Source: Candolleomyces eurysporus
Lineage: Eukaryota > Basidiomycota > Agaricomycetes > Agaricales > Psathyrellaceae
Length of the DNA stretch: 16,238 bases
Assembly (NCBI GenBank): GCA_027579435.1
Contig: JANBPK010001393.1
Coordinates: 1-16,238 of the forward strand
Direction: 5' to 3'
Of the stretch, positions 1 to 9,568 are shown piece by piece. The stretch's first letter is position 1; each line of letters starts with the position of its first letter. Under the pieces are notes generated by a model that was not told where the DNA came from, did not search any database, and saw nothing but the letters and a program-made list of their open reading frames with translations. The position numbers and the translations under genes were made by a program.

Positions 1-787
1 GGGGGGGGCTGGTCGAGGATGAAGAAGAAGGTCGTGGAAGGAGGTTGCTTTTCGTAGGTGACGTCCGAGTGCCAGCCGAGTCGAGTGAGGCGGTTGGCGC
101 CGCGGTAGTCGCTGAAGCGATCGTTCTGGGCGTCGCGGTAGACAATGTGGAACTCGGGATAGCCTTTGACGTTGCCAGAGGTGGGGTGACGGTGGATAGG
201 ACCGAAATGCCTATGGAGTACTTGGTTAGAACTTACGCTAGAGCAAAGAAGTAATCGACCACTCACTTCGCGATCTCGATTTGGCGGTCAAACCCAAGGT
301 CCTTGAAATCCTGGTCGCGGAAGATCAAGACCTTGCGCTCCGCAGTGTAGAGAGCGAGCTCGTCCAAACCCTCCTTGGAGAGTTGAGAAAGCTGGACGCC
401 TCGGATTTCGGTTCCAAGGTATGGGCTGATGTGGCTGACTTTGGAGTTCTCGTTGAGGAGGTTGGGTTTGGCCGGATTGGCCCTAGAGCCAGCATCAATG
501 TGCTCTGTGGTGGCATGTCAATAAATTGAAAGCGAAGGAATGGCATGAGAACGAACCAAACAGCTCCAGAGGAGGCCACTTCTCCTCGGGGTCGAAGTAG
601 GGCAAGTATTGTGGGTAGGATGGGCCCTAGAAGACGTGAGATGACCTGAAAGTACCTTAAACACGAAGCCTTTACTTACTGGGTCAGCTTTCTGCTTGGA
701 CTGAGCAGTTTCGTTGGCCAACTTGAGCTGGGCAACGCCGTCAGTGACGGCCTCAGCAGACTTGATCTCAGCGACAGAGGGAGCCAT
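1..787 (-). CDS. TauD/TfdA-family Fe(II)/2-oxoglutarate dioxygenase, 5' part
   Basis: Four exons on the minus strand: 787-680, 626-557, 504-267 and 210-1, running off the window. All introns are GT...AG and 52-56 nt long, and the joins keep frame. The product starts MAPSVAEIKSAEAV, continues GPSYPQYLPYFDPEEKWPP, SPYLGTEIRGVQLSQLSKEG and ERKVLIFRDQDFKDLGF, then HFGPIHRHPTSG and GWHSDVTYEKQPPSTT. These are hallmarks of fungal taurine/sulfonate/2,4-D-type dioxygenases of the yeast Jlp1 kind. WHSD near residues 185-188 supplies the His and Asp of the 2-His-1-carboxylate iron site; the distal His and 2-oxoglutarate Arg lie beyond the edge. Known members oxidise sulfonates or related compounds in the cytosol to release sulfite; the substrate here cannot be read. 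About 208 codons of a usual 350-400 are present. The start is the first ATG after a TATA box. The eight G at window position 1 may not be true coding sequence. Confidence 0.9.
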
Positions 788-847
788 TTGCAGAGAGGGA
801 GAGAGCGTGTGTGCAAGTTCGATGAGCCTTCAAGGCCTCGCAGCCAC

Positions 848-856
848 ATATTTATA
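848..856 (-). promoter_or_regulatory. TATA box of the dioxygenase gene
   Basis: On the minus strand the bases read TATAAATAT in a GC-rich surround, about 60 nt upstream of the dioxygenase ATG at 787. The spacing suits a fungal core promoter with a short 5' leader. CCAAT-type pentamers occur a little further out near 897-901 on the plus strand. No transcript data are available, so this is a positional inference. Confidence 0.6.
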
Positions 857-1144
857 CCGCGCTTTGCATTCTATTCCAAGAGATGTGATTGTCGCCCAAT
901 ATCATGCAATACCACAGGCAGAGTACGCAATTAGAGTGAGCCGTGGGCAGGACCGATCGAAGTCTTCAATTGCGCAAACTTGGGATACACCCGGAAAGTT
1001 AACCGGTTGAGAAGGCTGTCGGAATAGAGCTTCTTTGAAGACATGACGAAACCTTCAATTCCGGAGCACAGCAGGGCCCCTGCAGGACGGTTCCTTACCC
1101 GGGTGGCAGTGTCCTGGTATTGGTGGTCATCCAGCCTGTCAAAG

Positions 1145-1312
1145 TGAAATTGAATACATAAATTCAATTCCGAGTCAATACCAGGGGATCGTTGTCGAAT
1201 TGGCTTCATCGGAATATCCACAGCATGTCAGAGCTAGAATTGAAAAATAACGTCAATTCCGAGCCAAATGCCGGAATTCATAAGGGATTGTCGATTGGCT
1301 TCATCGAAACAT
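1145..1312. repeat. Imperfect direct repeat, two units about 90 nt apart
   Basis: Unit 1 (about 1145-1215) and unit 2 (about 1234-1312) share the same order of blocks: GAA(A)TTGAA, then TCAATTCCGAG (1164 and 1253), then GGAT(C)GTTGTCGA-like sequence, then TTGGCTTCATCG (about 1200 and 1295). Spacing drifts by a few bases (offset 89 to 95), as expected for an old tandem duplication. The function is unknown and it is not coding. Confidence 0.6.
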
Positions 1313-2383
1313 GACTCTATCGATACCATAGAATTTTACAATGTTGTTTTCGCTTCAATGATTTTCAGCACAGACGGCAAATACGGCGACGTACGAAATT
1401 GATTCTCAAGTAGGTGGATTCAGGAGAGAACGGTATAGAACGTGTCAATCTGCATTAGCCGCTGCTGAGTTTGGCTTTACCGTTCAAGAGGACGTCTTGG
1501 GAGACCAGGTAAGTGTTTCTTGTTATTCGGCTTGGGCATCTTCACGGTAGGACCAGCCTCTCAGGTTCTCGAGTCTCGACTGAGGAATGGCTAATGGCGT
1601 GTGTTTGTTCTTGTTTCCTTGCGGAGTCAAAAGCTTCGGGTCACGAGGGGACGCGTTGCTTGTCTTTCTTTGGCTTTCCCACTGGATCACAAGGGACGCG
1701 TCGACCATCTCCAGGCCCTTCTTTCTTTCGGACTACCACCATCGAAGCCAGTGGCTTAGCTGGAGTCTCGCGTGCCTCGCAATAGCAATGATGCCTTAGC
1801 GAGGACGGCAAGGTCCAAATCTAAGCTATTATCAGCATGTTCTGACTCTTTTATCGACGCGGTTCGGGCAGTATATGGGACGTCGAAGTCGGACACTCAC
1901 ATGGTGCTAGGGTAATGTGAAGTACACACGACGCCCTCTAAACCTGTCTACTAATGGAGAGCCGAGATCCTCGAAAGATTAGTTAGCAATGGGTGTCCGA
2001 GTCCATTTGATTGCACCCACTAACGCTTTTGCTCGTGTAGGCCAATTTCTGCTCTTGACCAGAACATCGAGCTTTTAGTTATCTGCATAATGCCCACCAT
2101 TCCCATTAGATGCACACCGGTGAGGCCGGTGAGGGCTCAACATCTTATCTCCGGAGGGATCTAAATCTTATCTCTTCGGAGCCTTCCCTTTTCTAGTTTG
2201 ATATGATCGAGCACCGCCACTCGACGGGCCAAGGTGACACAGTGCAGCTTGTCAACGCAAGGGCTTGCGTCGCACAACAGATGGGGCTTTGCAAGTCTCC
2301 ACCAGCAGACGTCTTCTTTAGCGCCAGCCGAGCCCACCCTTAAATCTGGCTATTTTACTCTCTTCACGACCAGCCACGACAAG

Positions 2384-4366
2384 ATGATGAAGAATATGAC
2401 CTGGAAAGAGGCTCTGCTTCCCCAGCCGCCCAGTTTCGGGAAGAAGAAGAACTACGAGATCAAGGATATACTGGGGGAAGGCGCTTTCGGAAAAGTGGTG
2501 GTACGTTGCCCAAGTATCAGAATCCGTCTCTTTCGTTAATAAAGTTGTCGTATCAAGCGCGCAACATGGCATGTTCCAATTGACCAGGTTGCTGTTGCCG
2601 AACGTGGCGCTGCAGCGGCCCTAGATAGCTCACCAAACTCCCCAACCGCGACGCCTCCCTCCTTACCTACAACTCCCTCCGGCTCGAAATTCTCGTCAAA
2701 GAGCTCAAGGCCATCGTCTCCTCTCCCCGCTAAGACCACTGAGGAGTCGGGCATTGTGAAAGATGTTGCCTTGAAGATCATTCCCAAAAAGAAGGTCAAG
2801 GGGAACGAGGCGAGCGTTTGGGGTGAGATGGAAGTTCTGAAGGGACTGGACCATCCGAACATCGTGAGTGGTCTCACTTTGATTCGAACTACCCTAACAA
2901 CTATGGATTATAGGTCAAGTTCTACGAGTGGTTCGAATCTCGGACAAAGTACTACCTTTCGTTCGAGTTGGCTACCGGCGGTGAACTCTTCCAGCGCATC
3001 CTTCAACAAGGAAAGTTTACCGAGAAGAATGCCGTCGCCGTTGTCCGCTCTGTCCTCGAAGGCGTCTGTTATCTCCATCAGCACGACATTGTGCACCGAG
3101 ACCTGAAGCCCGAGAACATACTCTACAGGACGAAGGAAACTGACAGTGACATTGTTATCGCGGATTTTGGCATGTACGTTCATCACCGCTGTCGCTCGTA
3201 TTTCAATTTACGTTTTGTTATAGTGCAAAGCATCTTCACTCCCCCGAAGAGCAACTGCATTCCGTCGCCGGAAGCCTGGCCTACGTCGCACCCGAAGTTC
3301 TCTTAAAGGACGGACACGGGAAGCCTGTCGATATCTGGGCGACCGGGGTCATCACTTACGTCCTGCTGTGTGGATACTGGCCCTTCCGATCCCAGGACGT
3401 GAAGACCCTCACCAAAGAAACGACTGAAGCCAAGTTGGAGTTCCATGAGCGGTATTGGAAGAACGTCTCCCAGCAGGGTATGTGCTCCACTCAATGTGAC
3501 CAGGCACGTGTCACTGACGTACGACTAGGCAAAGACTTTATTCGTTCCTTGCTCGTCGCCAACCCCCAGGATCGACCGACAGCGGCCCAAGCCCTCCAGG
3601 ANCCCCTGGCTCACCACGTACAGCGCATCCGAGGCTCATGACCTCTCCGCCGGGCTGCGCGAGAACTTTGACCCTCGTGCGCGCTGGAGGTCTGCTATCG
3701 CAAGTGCCAGGGCTATTGGACGGTTTGGAAGCTTTGGCGCCATTGCAGCAGCTGCACGAGAGAAGGAGCGCGCAGACCTGGAAGGCAGGACGTCGAGCAC
3801 CGTCAGCACGGAGAGTGGTGGGTGGAAGTCGGGTAAAGAGGACCCAGATGAGGATATCAGCGACAACGAGGGGTGGAGGAAGCCTACCTCCCCCCCTAAT
3901 TCACGCAAAGAGTCGGTCCTTGGAGATACGTTGAGGAAGGACTCAGGGAGTCCAACACTGCCGAAGCCGAGGGAGCTAGGAGCGGGTGAGAAGCCGGAGA
4001 ATGTCAAGGTGTTTGTACCTGACGACGAAGATNGACTTCCCCCTCCCGTCCTCACGCTCGAACTCGAGGATGATGTCGTTGGATGCGCCAATATCGCCTT
4101 CTCCACCGCCGCCTATCCCGTCGTCTTCGCTTGGAGGTTTGGTGTACCAGGAGCCTGCGCCTGAACCTGAATCCAGCGAGGACCAGCCTCCAGTCGGTGT
4201 CAGGCAGTCTGTGCATCTCAGGATTCCTGGGTCGTTCGATTGGTCGGAAGCGGAGTATAATCAACAGCAAGAGGGGAACAGCCAGGACCTGCAGCAGGAG
4301 GAGCCCAGCGCAACGGCCGAAACCAGCTGGGCCGATTTGTTCAAAAAGCTGGCTTTGAATTCTTAG
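2384..4366 (+). CDS. CaMK-type serine/threonine protein kinase
   Basis: Exons 2384-2500, 2558-2863, 2914-3173, 3224-3477 and 3529-4366, with introns of 50-57 nt; about 590 residues once the N at 3602 and the N at 4033 are dropped. Visible kinase features in order: glycine loop [10 protein letters not shown] (residues 30-39), VALK with the ATP-binding Lys112, [20 protein letters not shown] (202-209, catalytic Asp204), DFG (225-227), VAPE (249-252), [20 protein letters not shown], and a closing PWLTTY. A long Ser/Pro/Thr insert (about residues 55-105) separates the glycine loop from Lys112. After the catalytic domain come [16 protein letters not shown] and a basic/hydrophobic stretch, as in the autoinhibitory and calmodulin-binding tail of fungal CaMKs, then an acidic and Pro/Ser-rich tail ending [13 protein letters not shown]. 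It likely phosphorylates cytosolic targets in Ca2+ signalling. A Ser (about 241) stands where CaMKI has its activating Thr. The start could also be 2387 or 2396. Confidence 0.93.
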
Positions 4367-4502
4367 TGCGTCTTCATATACATATATAAGTAGATCTAGA
4401 CGATTTATCTCTCTTATCTGTGTAGTATCTAGCAGGCTTTTTTTTGGTTATTCTGTGGTAGATGTATTTTTTACTTACGACCGGTTGTACGAGCTACGTT
4501 TT

Positions 4503-4508
4503 AATAAA
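4503..4508 (+). terminator. Probable poly(A) signal of the kinase gene
   Basis: AATAAA follows the kinase stop codon by about 137 nt, inside an AT-rich stretch (from about 4370) that includes a T8 run. This is the usual place for a fungal cleavage and polyadenylation signal. There is no direct proof of use. Confidence 0.5.
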
Positions 4509-5233
4509 GTGTTGCGTCTTCAGCGAATCGAAATCAGGGCGCCCGACAAGAATCCGACGTTTCGGCCGTAAATCGGCCTTTGATGCCTTCTTCTCCTCCT
4601 ACCACATACTTTGCTCGGATAGATCTCCGTGACGGGCCAATCTCTCTCTCTTGGGCCAAGCTTCGTATTACTTACTACGTGAACGGGGAAAGTCGAGCGA
4701 GATGGCCAGCACAATCTCAGCTAACGGTAGTCTAGTCAGCATTCTGCTGTCAACGACCCCCAAAATTCTTATGGACATCGATCGAACCTGCTGGACTGCG
4801 AGCATCGCTGGAAATAATGCTTTTCATTCTCTGCGACTCGTTTAGGTCATTTTCTGGCCGTAATGACCTTTGGATTCATTGCTTGCTTGGTCAGGCAAAT
4901 AATATTCTGCCCGGCTGAGACAGACGGAGCTGGGCAGACAGACATCCGTACTGCGGCGCCGTCATAGGGCACTGCTGCAGCTCCTACTTTTTCTTGACTC
5001 TGAACAGCCTCTCGGAAATTTCTTGCGACTCCGTTGTGTAGCCGCAGCCGCGACGATTGAACCACTTGCTGACAATCTGGGTGAAATGTCTACGATCCGT
5101 CTCGAGACACTCTCTGGCAGGCGTCATACTTTGACCCAGCTTACATTTCGCGGCGAACAGCTCCACTCCACTTACTTGGACCTTTTGCTTGGTGAGATTT
5201 CACGGGTGTGTTTGAGACTTTTTTTGCAGTGGG

Positions 5234-5239
5234 TATATA
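5234..5239 (+). promoter_or_regulatory. TATA element upstream of the fasciclin gene
   Basis: GGGTATATAGAGGG sits about 190 nt before the fasciclin ATG at 5426 and just before a long CT-rich leader. The match to a TATA box is good, but the distance implies a leader of roughly 150 nt. Confidence 0.5.
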
Positions 5240-5425
5240 GAGGGTTTCTGCACCCCTCATCTTTGTTTCTGCCGTTTTACTACTCACCACTTCGACTTTC
5301 GACAACACCTCTCTACTTCGGCTTCGACTTTTCGCCGTATACATACTCACATTCGCACTCATACAACCGACCACTTTTCTTCGATCCGAACTTCACTTCA
5401 CTTCCAACATCGACACAAGCCGAGA

Positions 5426-7244
5426 ATGTATCTTCGCAAAGCCACAAAATCCTTCCCCGTGCTCCTCTCACTACTTCCCTCCGTCGTCGTCCTCGCTCAG
5501 TACAATCAGTCATACGGCGGCGATGGAGACACTCCTCCACCCTCGTTCCTGCAAGACTATATCGATTTCTTGAACCGGTCGGGCTATACGAGTTTATCCA
5601 ACGCGCTTGTTCAGGTCAACCAGACTCAGTCAGGGCAGGAATGGCTGGCTTCGATGGGGGAGCAGACCCAGAATGAGGGTGGGGAAATTGGAAGTCCGTG
5701 GACGGTCTTTGCGCCGAACAACCAGGCTTGTACGTTTCACTTTTATCCCTTGAACTTTTGAACGTATGAAGCTGATGTCTCGTATAGTCGAATCTGTTCC
5801 AGATAGTGTGACTCAGAACGCTACGCTTCTATCAGAGGTCCTCTCGTACCACGTTGTGTACGGGAATCTGCACAACACTTCAGCTATCAGGAGAAAGAAC
5901 CGCGGTGGCGGTNGGGGGAGGAACGTCTACCACCGATGGCTATTCATCTACCGTAACGCCTTCCGAAACCTCAAGTGGTAGTTCCTCAGCATCGACCTCT
6001 TCAGACGCTGGTCAATCCTCATCGGGAGGCGGCGACCCTACGAGTACTGATTCGCCCCCTTCCAATCCCTCGGCGTTCGCTTTCCGCGAACACCCAACCA
6101 GTGGACTCCAGTTGTTGTCAGGCGTCTATCCGAACACGACAATTGGGAGGACGCTTTTGAATGGTCCAGATTTGGTTCAGTTGGAAGGGAACAAAAGCCA
6201 GGTTTTGGCGTGGACGAGGAGGGGGAATGAGAATGTTACGGTTCTGAATCAACCGTATGTTTGCTCACACTTTTGACGCATGATCATAGAGCTGATGTTT
6301 TCTTCCTCGCTAGGCACGACGTTACTGTCGTAAACGGCATTCAGTGGCGCAACTTCTTCGTCGCTGAAATCAACGGAATACTCACGCCTCCTGGAGATGT
6401 TACCTCTGCCCTTGAAGCCGTCAACGACACCGCCCTTCTCACTTTCGCTTCCCAAATTCAAGCTCCGTTGAATAACGGGTCCGATGGTTCTGCGATCGAG
6501 TTCTTGCAGGAAGCGCGAGGGTTTACGCTCTTCGCTCCGGATTCTGAGGCGTTTACGAACGATATCAACCAGACTATTCAGCAGTTGCAAGGGAACCAGA
6601 CGGCTTTGGCTGAGCTGTTGCAGAATCACGTACGTTCTGTCATTTAATATCCACCGTTCATGATAAACTGACTGAGGATTGTGACTCTTTCTAGTACATT
6701 AACGGTTCCACGGTTTACTCGCCAACGCTCACGCAACTCGGTGTCAACTCGTCGTCTTCTGACGATAATGTTTCTTCGACGACGTATTACAGCGCGGCCG
6801 GCGAACCCTTCACTTTCTCATACAACTCTTCCGGACTCTTCGTCAGCCATGGCAATTCGTACTTCCCCGCTGCAAGAGTAACGAGACCCGACATCTTGGT
6901 GGATAAGGGTGTTATTCACTTGGTCGACGGAGTACTGTTTGATACGGAAGGAAATAGCGATGCTGCCTCTTCTGCGTGCGTTCTTAATTTCTTTGTCTTT
7001 TCCCCAGTTCGCCAATTGACGATGGTCGGTGTTTTGTAGGTACGCCTCTGCGACAGCGGCTGCTGCACAGACTTCGACGGATTCATACGCCATTGGCACC
7101 GCTTCAATCTCTGCACCAGCAGAGACTAACGGCGCCGGTGGTGATGGGCAAACTTCTTCGGAGTATACTGCTTCTTCAACGGGGAGTTTTGCTGCTACTC
7201 CCTCGAGCTTTAGGATTAGGAGAGGGTTGAGGTTACCAGCATAA
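5426..7244 (+). CDS. Secreted protein with two fasciclin (FAS1) domains
   Basis: Exons 5426-5729, 5788-6254, 6314-6629, 6695-6975 and 7040-7244; about 523 residues when the N at 5913 is dropped. The start gives a signal peptide (basic MYLRKATKS, then a hydrophobic run to VVLAQ). FAS1 domain 1 begins near FLNRSGYTSLSNAL and shows WTVFAPNNQAFESVP and LSEVLSYHVVYGN. It is interrupted by a Gly/Ser/Thr-rich insert of about 65 residues before PTSGLQLLSGVYPNTTIGR and VTVVNGIQWRNFFVAEINGI. Domain 2 shows GFTLFAPDSEAF, LAELLQNHYINGSTVYSPTL and DKGVIHLVDGVLFDTEGN. There are many N-glycosylation sequons. FAS1 proteins act in cell adhesion at the cell surface or wall. The tail is Ser/Thr/Ala-rich and ends RRGLRLPA, without the hydrophobic end expected of a GPI signal, so it is probably secreted or wall-bound, or the last exon differs in vivo. 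Confidence 0.9.
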
Positions 7245-7630
7245 ACTATTTTCTCTTCAATCGCTCGGAATGAAATTAATATAGAGTAAGATGGATATTA
7301 GTTTCAGGATTGAATTACGATGTATATTACTGAACTACTGACGGCGTTATATTGGAGACTATTGAGCGGGCGCACGTTGATTACGTTCGTGGCTCTGTGG
7401 GACTGAGGTGCATGGAAGGCACCGAGTGAACCTTATATCGTATGATCATGTAATATAGTTATTCGCCGAAGCGAACTGCAAGTGTAATTAGGGACCCCAC
7501 AGTCGCAATTCTGTACTAATAGGTATACCCATTATAATCTCTATAATCTATGAAACCTGAATCAATCTCCAAACCATGTCTCGATCTACAAAAATTTCTT
7601 TTTTTATTACAGTAAAGAAAGTACCTCTCT
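7245..7630. other. Convergent intergenic region; 3' flank of membrane-protein copy A
   Basis: This lies between the stop codons of two convergent genes, so it should carry both 3' untranslated regions. From about 7353 it matches 14595 onward, the 3' flank of copy C, including AGGTGCATGGAAG, ATGATCATGTAATA-like sequence, GTGTAATTAGG, CAGTCGCAA and CCATGTCTCGA. The flank was therefore copied together with the gene. No coding frame is evident. Confidence 0.75.
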
Positions 7631-8056
7631 CTAGCCTCTCTCCTCTGGGTCAGGAAGCGGCGGATCGATGAACACATTAACGAACCCTACGAATAAAACT
7701 GCTGTCCCTCCGGCCAAACAAACCCCTCGGATCCAGGCATTCTTCATTGGGGGTACATCTTCCGGCGTCAGTTTGATAACATTGAACGCAGATTTCCCTC
7801 TACCGAAAACGCTGCTGTTGCAGTAACACCGATCAAAGAAGCTTCCGAATTGGAAGACGCAGGTGACTATGATCCAGATAGCGTTGAGTGTCGCAAGGAG
7901 CTTCGCTAGACGCCGAAGACCGATGGCGAGTTGTCGAGGGACTGAGTACCGATGTGAGCTCGAAAAGATTTCGCGACAAGAGCGGCTACGGGTTCCTTTA
8001 GATCGTCTGGGAATCTTGTTTCGATGATACTGTGAAGTCGAGACGTAGTGCGTTAG
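7353..8056. repeat. Left copy of a direct segmental duplication (3' half of copy A plus flank)
   Basis: This stretch aligns collinearly with 14595-15315: both contain the same 3' flank followed by the 3' part of a minus-strand membrane-protein gene. Differences are scattered substitutions, an insertion of about 11 nt in the right copy near 14651, a 6-nt in-frame insertion in its coding part, and a replaced stretch at about 14953-15001. Homology starts around TGGAGAC and stops at GTTAG (8056 against 15315). Confidence 0.85.
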
Positions 8057-9568
8057 AAAACTTGAAGCGAGAAGCATCAGCCAGATGATGGTGGAGAGTG
8101 CCCCGTATAAGAGATATGAAGCTGACCGGCAGCCTAGACCTGTCATTGTCCAACCCATCAGTGCCGAAACATAGACAAGAGTGGATATTGACTCACCTGT
8201 AGTCGGGGTGAGGTATACAGATGAAAANGCTGCACCTACTGTCCCCCATTGCAGTAGAAATGCCAAAGCCGAGGCTATAGCAATCCGGGAGAAGACATCA
8301 GGTCCCCATCTGCTTCTAGTGGTGGTACCACCTGCAGGACTAAGGCAGTATTTCGCCACTTGAGACGCACTACCCACCCTGTTTCGTTCGTGAGGCTTCG
8401 ACCAATGGCCACTACTTCTATCAGCCGTTGTCACCCAAGTAATATCAGGGTCAACAGATTCGTGGCGGCGATAATGACCTGACACAACTTCAAAGGTCTT
8501 CGATACCCTCTCCACCGCCTGCACCCATGATAAGAATCGAGCGTAGTTGTATATGGGTGCTGTCACCCTCTCATCACGGCGAAGCACATCATCGTCTTCA
8601 TCACCTTCGCTAAAAGCTAGGTAGATCGCCCTCTGCTCCGTACTATGCTCCTGGACCAAGACAGGATGGGTATCCGTCGCGACATGGGCAATCTTGTTCG
8701 CCCTCTCGACGGCACTGCGCACCCTGACCTCGTCGCATTTGGGTGACAGCTGAAGCCACCCAATGACAATGGGGAGGAGCCATATCCAGAGCGAGCCCAC
8801 ACTGCCTTGGCCGTGGGAGTTGATTGTCGTGGTGAGGTCTCCCATGAATGAGTCGATGACAGTGAAGATGTACGCGGTGACGACCCATGCGATGGATGTG
8901 ACGGCGGAGATGGACCACGTATGTGGATAGGCCAGCCATTCGATCAGCTCTCTCCACCATTCGTCATTATGTGGAAGGACAATCAATGAGGCGAGGAGAG
9001 CGTCTTCGTTGGTCACTCGGAGAGGTGCTTGCTGTAGGCTGCTGAGTACCCGAACCGCGTTCCGAATGTTNGGGGTAATTGTGCTTCGAGAATCTTCGAG
9101 CGATCCACCGGCCGTTGAGCACGGTAAGGGCGAGTGAATAGGCTGCAAGCATCGGCGAACCGACGGTGAGAAGCACAGACTCGAGGTTATCGAGTCTGTC
9201 CTTGGGTCCAAAAGGGAGCTGTGAAACCAGCGCAAGCCATGGCAGAAGCCATGAGCTGAATTGTTGAGAGAATATTGTCCACTGGAAAGGCTGCTGCCCC
9301 GAACCGCATTCCCTGACGCACAGTCCGTAGGTCAGACCGGTGGCTTTTCCGACATCTTCTAATACGTTCCCGTGGTTGTCGGTCGCGCCAATCTTGCCTG
9401 TACCCGCCTCCCCATTTCGGACTCGTTCGAGGCATTTGGTAAAATCGACATCTGTTGCATTGAGACCGGAAATGGATAGCGATATGACGACGAAGGCCAG
9501 AAACTTGTAACCTGTGCTTAGTCTAATAAGGATCAGCTCGATGTGAGGAGGTAATATTACTTACGCAT
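7631..9568 (-). CDS. Multi-pass membrane protein of unknown function, copy A
   Basis: Minus-strand exons 9568-9565, 9511-8197 and 8139-7631; about 608 residues when the N at 9071 is dropped, while the N at 8228 must be kept. Exon 1 is only ATGC. The product starts MRYKFLAFVVISLSISGLNA, a signal peptide, followed by a Cys-containing outer region (KCLERVRNG, GLCVRECGSGQQPF). Hydrophobic segments include SSWLLPWLALVSQLPF, SVLLTVGSPMLAAYSLALTV, ISAVTSIAWVVTAYIFTV, LWIWLLPIVIGWLQLSPKCD, IAIASALAFLLQWGTVGA, YLLYGALSTIIWLMLLASS, AIWIIVTCVFQFGSFF and WIRGVCLAGGTAVLFVGFVN, suggesting 7-8 passes. Other marks are APIYNYARFLSWVQAVE and CYCNSSVFGRG. I know this as a widespread, unnamed Agaricomycete family; no activity is assigned. 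Its partners are paralogs B and C in this window. The large loop between passes 4 and 5 includes VDPDITWV, missing from B. Confidence 0.86.
8140..8196 (-). other. 57-nt stopless intron in copy A
   Basis: GTGAGT...GACAG splits a Gly codon in TPTTG|LGCRS; removing it gives the same joined protein as the intron removal in copy B. Its length is a multiple of three and it has no in-frame stop, so an unspliced message would insert 19 residues between two membrane segments without changing frame. Confidence 0.8.
9512..9564 (-). other. First intron of copy A, after a 4-nt coding exon
   Basis: GTAAGTAATA...GCACAG, 53 nt. It separates ATGC from GTTACAAGTTT, so codon 2 (CGT, Arg) is split 1+2. The same arrangement in copy B (intron 12772-12819) supports it; without it the signal peptide would have no start codon in frame. 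Confidence 0.8.

Larger units (their letters stand above)
788..2383. other. Intergenic region between the dioxygenase and kinase genes
   Basis: About 1.6 kb between two divergently transcribed genes. It holds the dioxygenase TATA box near 848-856, an imperfect direct repeat at 1145-1312, and a perfect 9-bp tandem pair CCGGTGAGG at 2117-2134. Short open frames exist but have no motif, splice pattern or family likeness that I recognise, so I call no gene. The kinase promoter should lie at its right end; I see no clear TATA there, only an AT-rich stretch at about 2338-2360. Confidence 0.6.
4367..5425. other. Intergenic region between kinase and fasciclin genes
   Basis: It holds the kinase 3' untranslated region with AATAAA at 4503-4508, an 8-bp inverted repeat at 4844-4869, and the fasciclin promoter with a TATA element near 5234. 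From about 5260 the sequence is pyrimidine-rich (CTTC, CTC and ACTTCA motifs) up to the ATG at 5426, typical of fungal 5' leaders. I see no gene here; the longer open frames read as Ser/Arg-rich sequence without motifs. Confidence 0.6.

Noticed and set aside
45..529. Two plus-strand open frames of 69 and 82 codons
   Set aside because: They lie antisense to dioxygenase exons 3 and 4, whose splice sites and conserved motifs explain the region fully.
1378..1510. Open stretch reading ALAAAEFGFTVQEDVLGDQ just before a GTAAGT
   Set aside because: It looks exon-like, but there is no start codon in frame, no clear next exon and no family I recognise.
1513..1799. Overlapping plus-strand frames of 70-90 codons
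   Set aside because: No motif, no consistent splice pattern, and several frames are open at once, as in chance open sequence.
2925..2945. GTGGTTCGAATCTCGG resembling a tRNA T-loop
   Set aside because: It lies inside kinase exon 3 (EWFESR), and no acceptor or anticodon arms can be formed around it.
4547..4600. GGCCG/CGGCC hairpin as a bacterial-type terminator
   Set aside because: The stem is only 5 bp with no T-tract, and this is a eukaryotic sequence where such terminators do not apply.
5023..5676. A 217-codon plus-strand frame over the fasciclin promoter and first exon
   Set aside because: It runs through the TATA box and pyrimidine-rich leader in a different frame from the signal peptide and FAS1 motifs; the fasciclin frame is clearly the real one.
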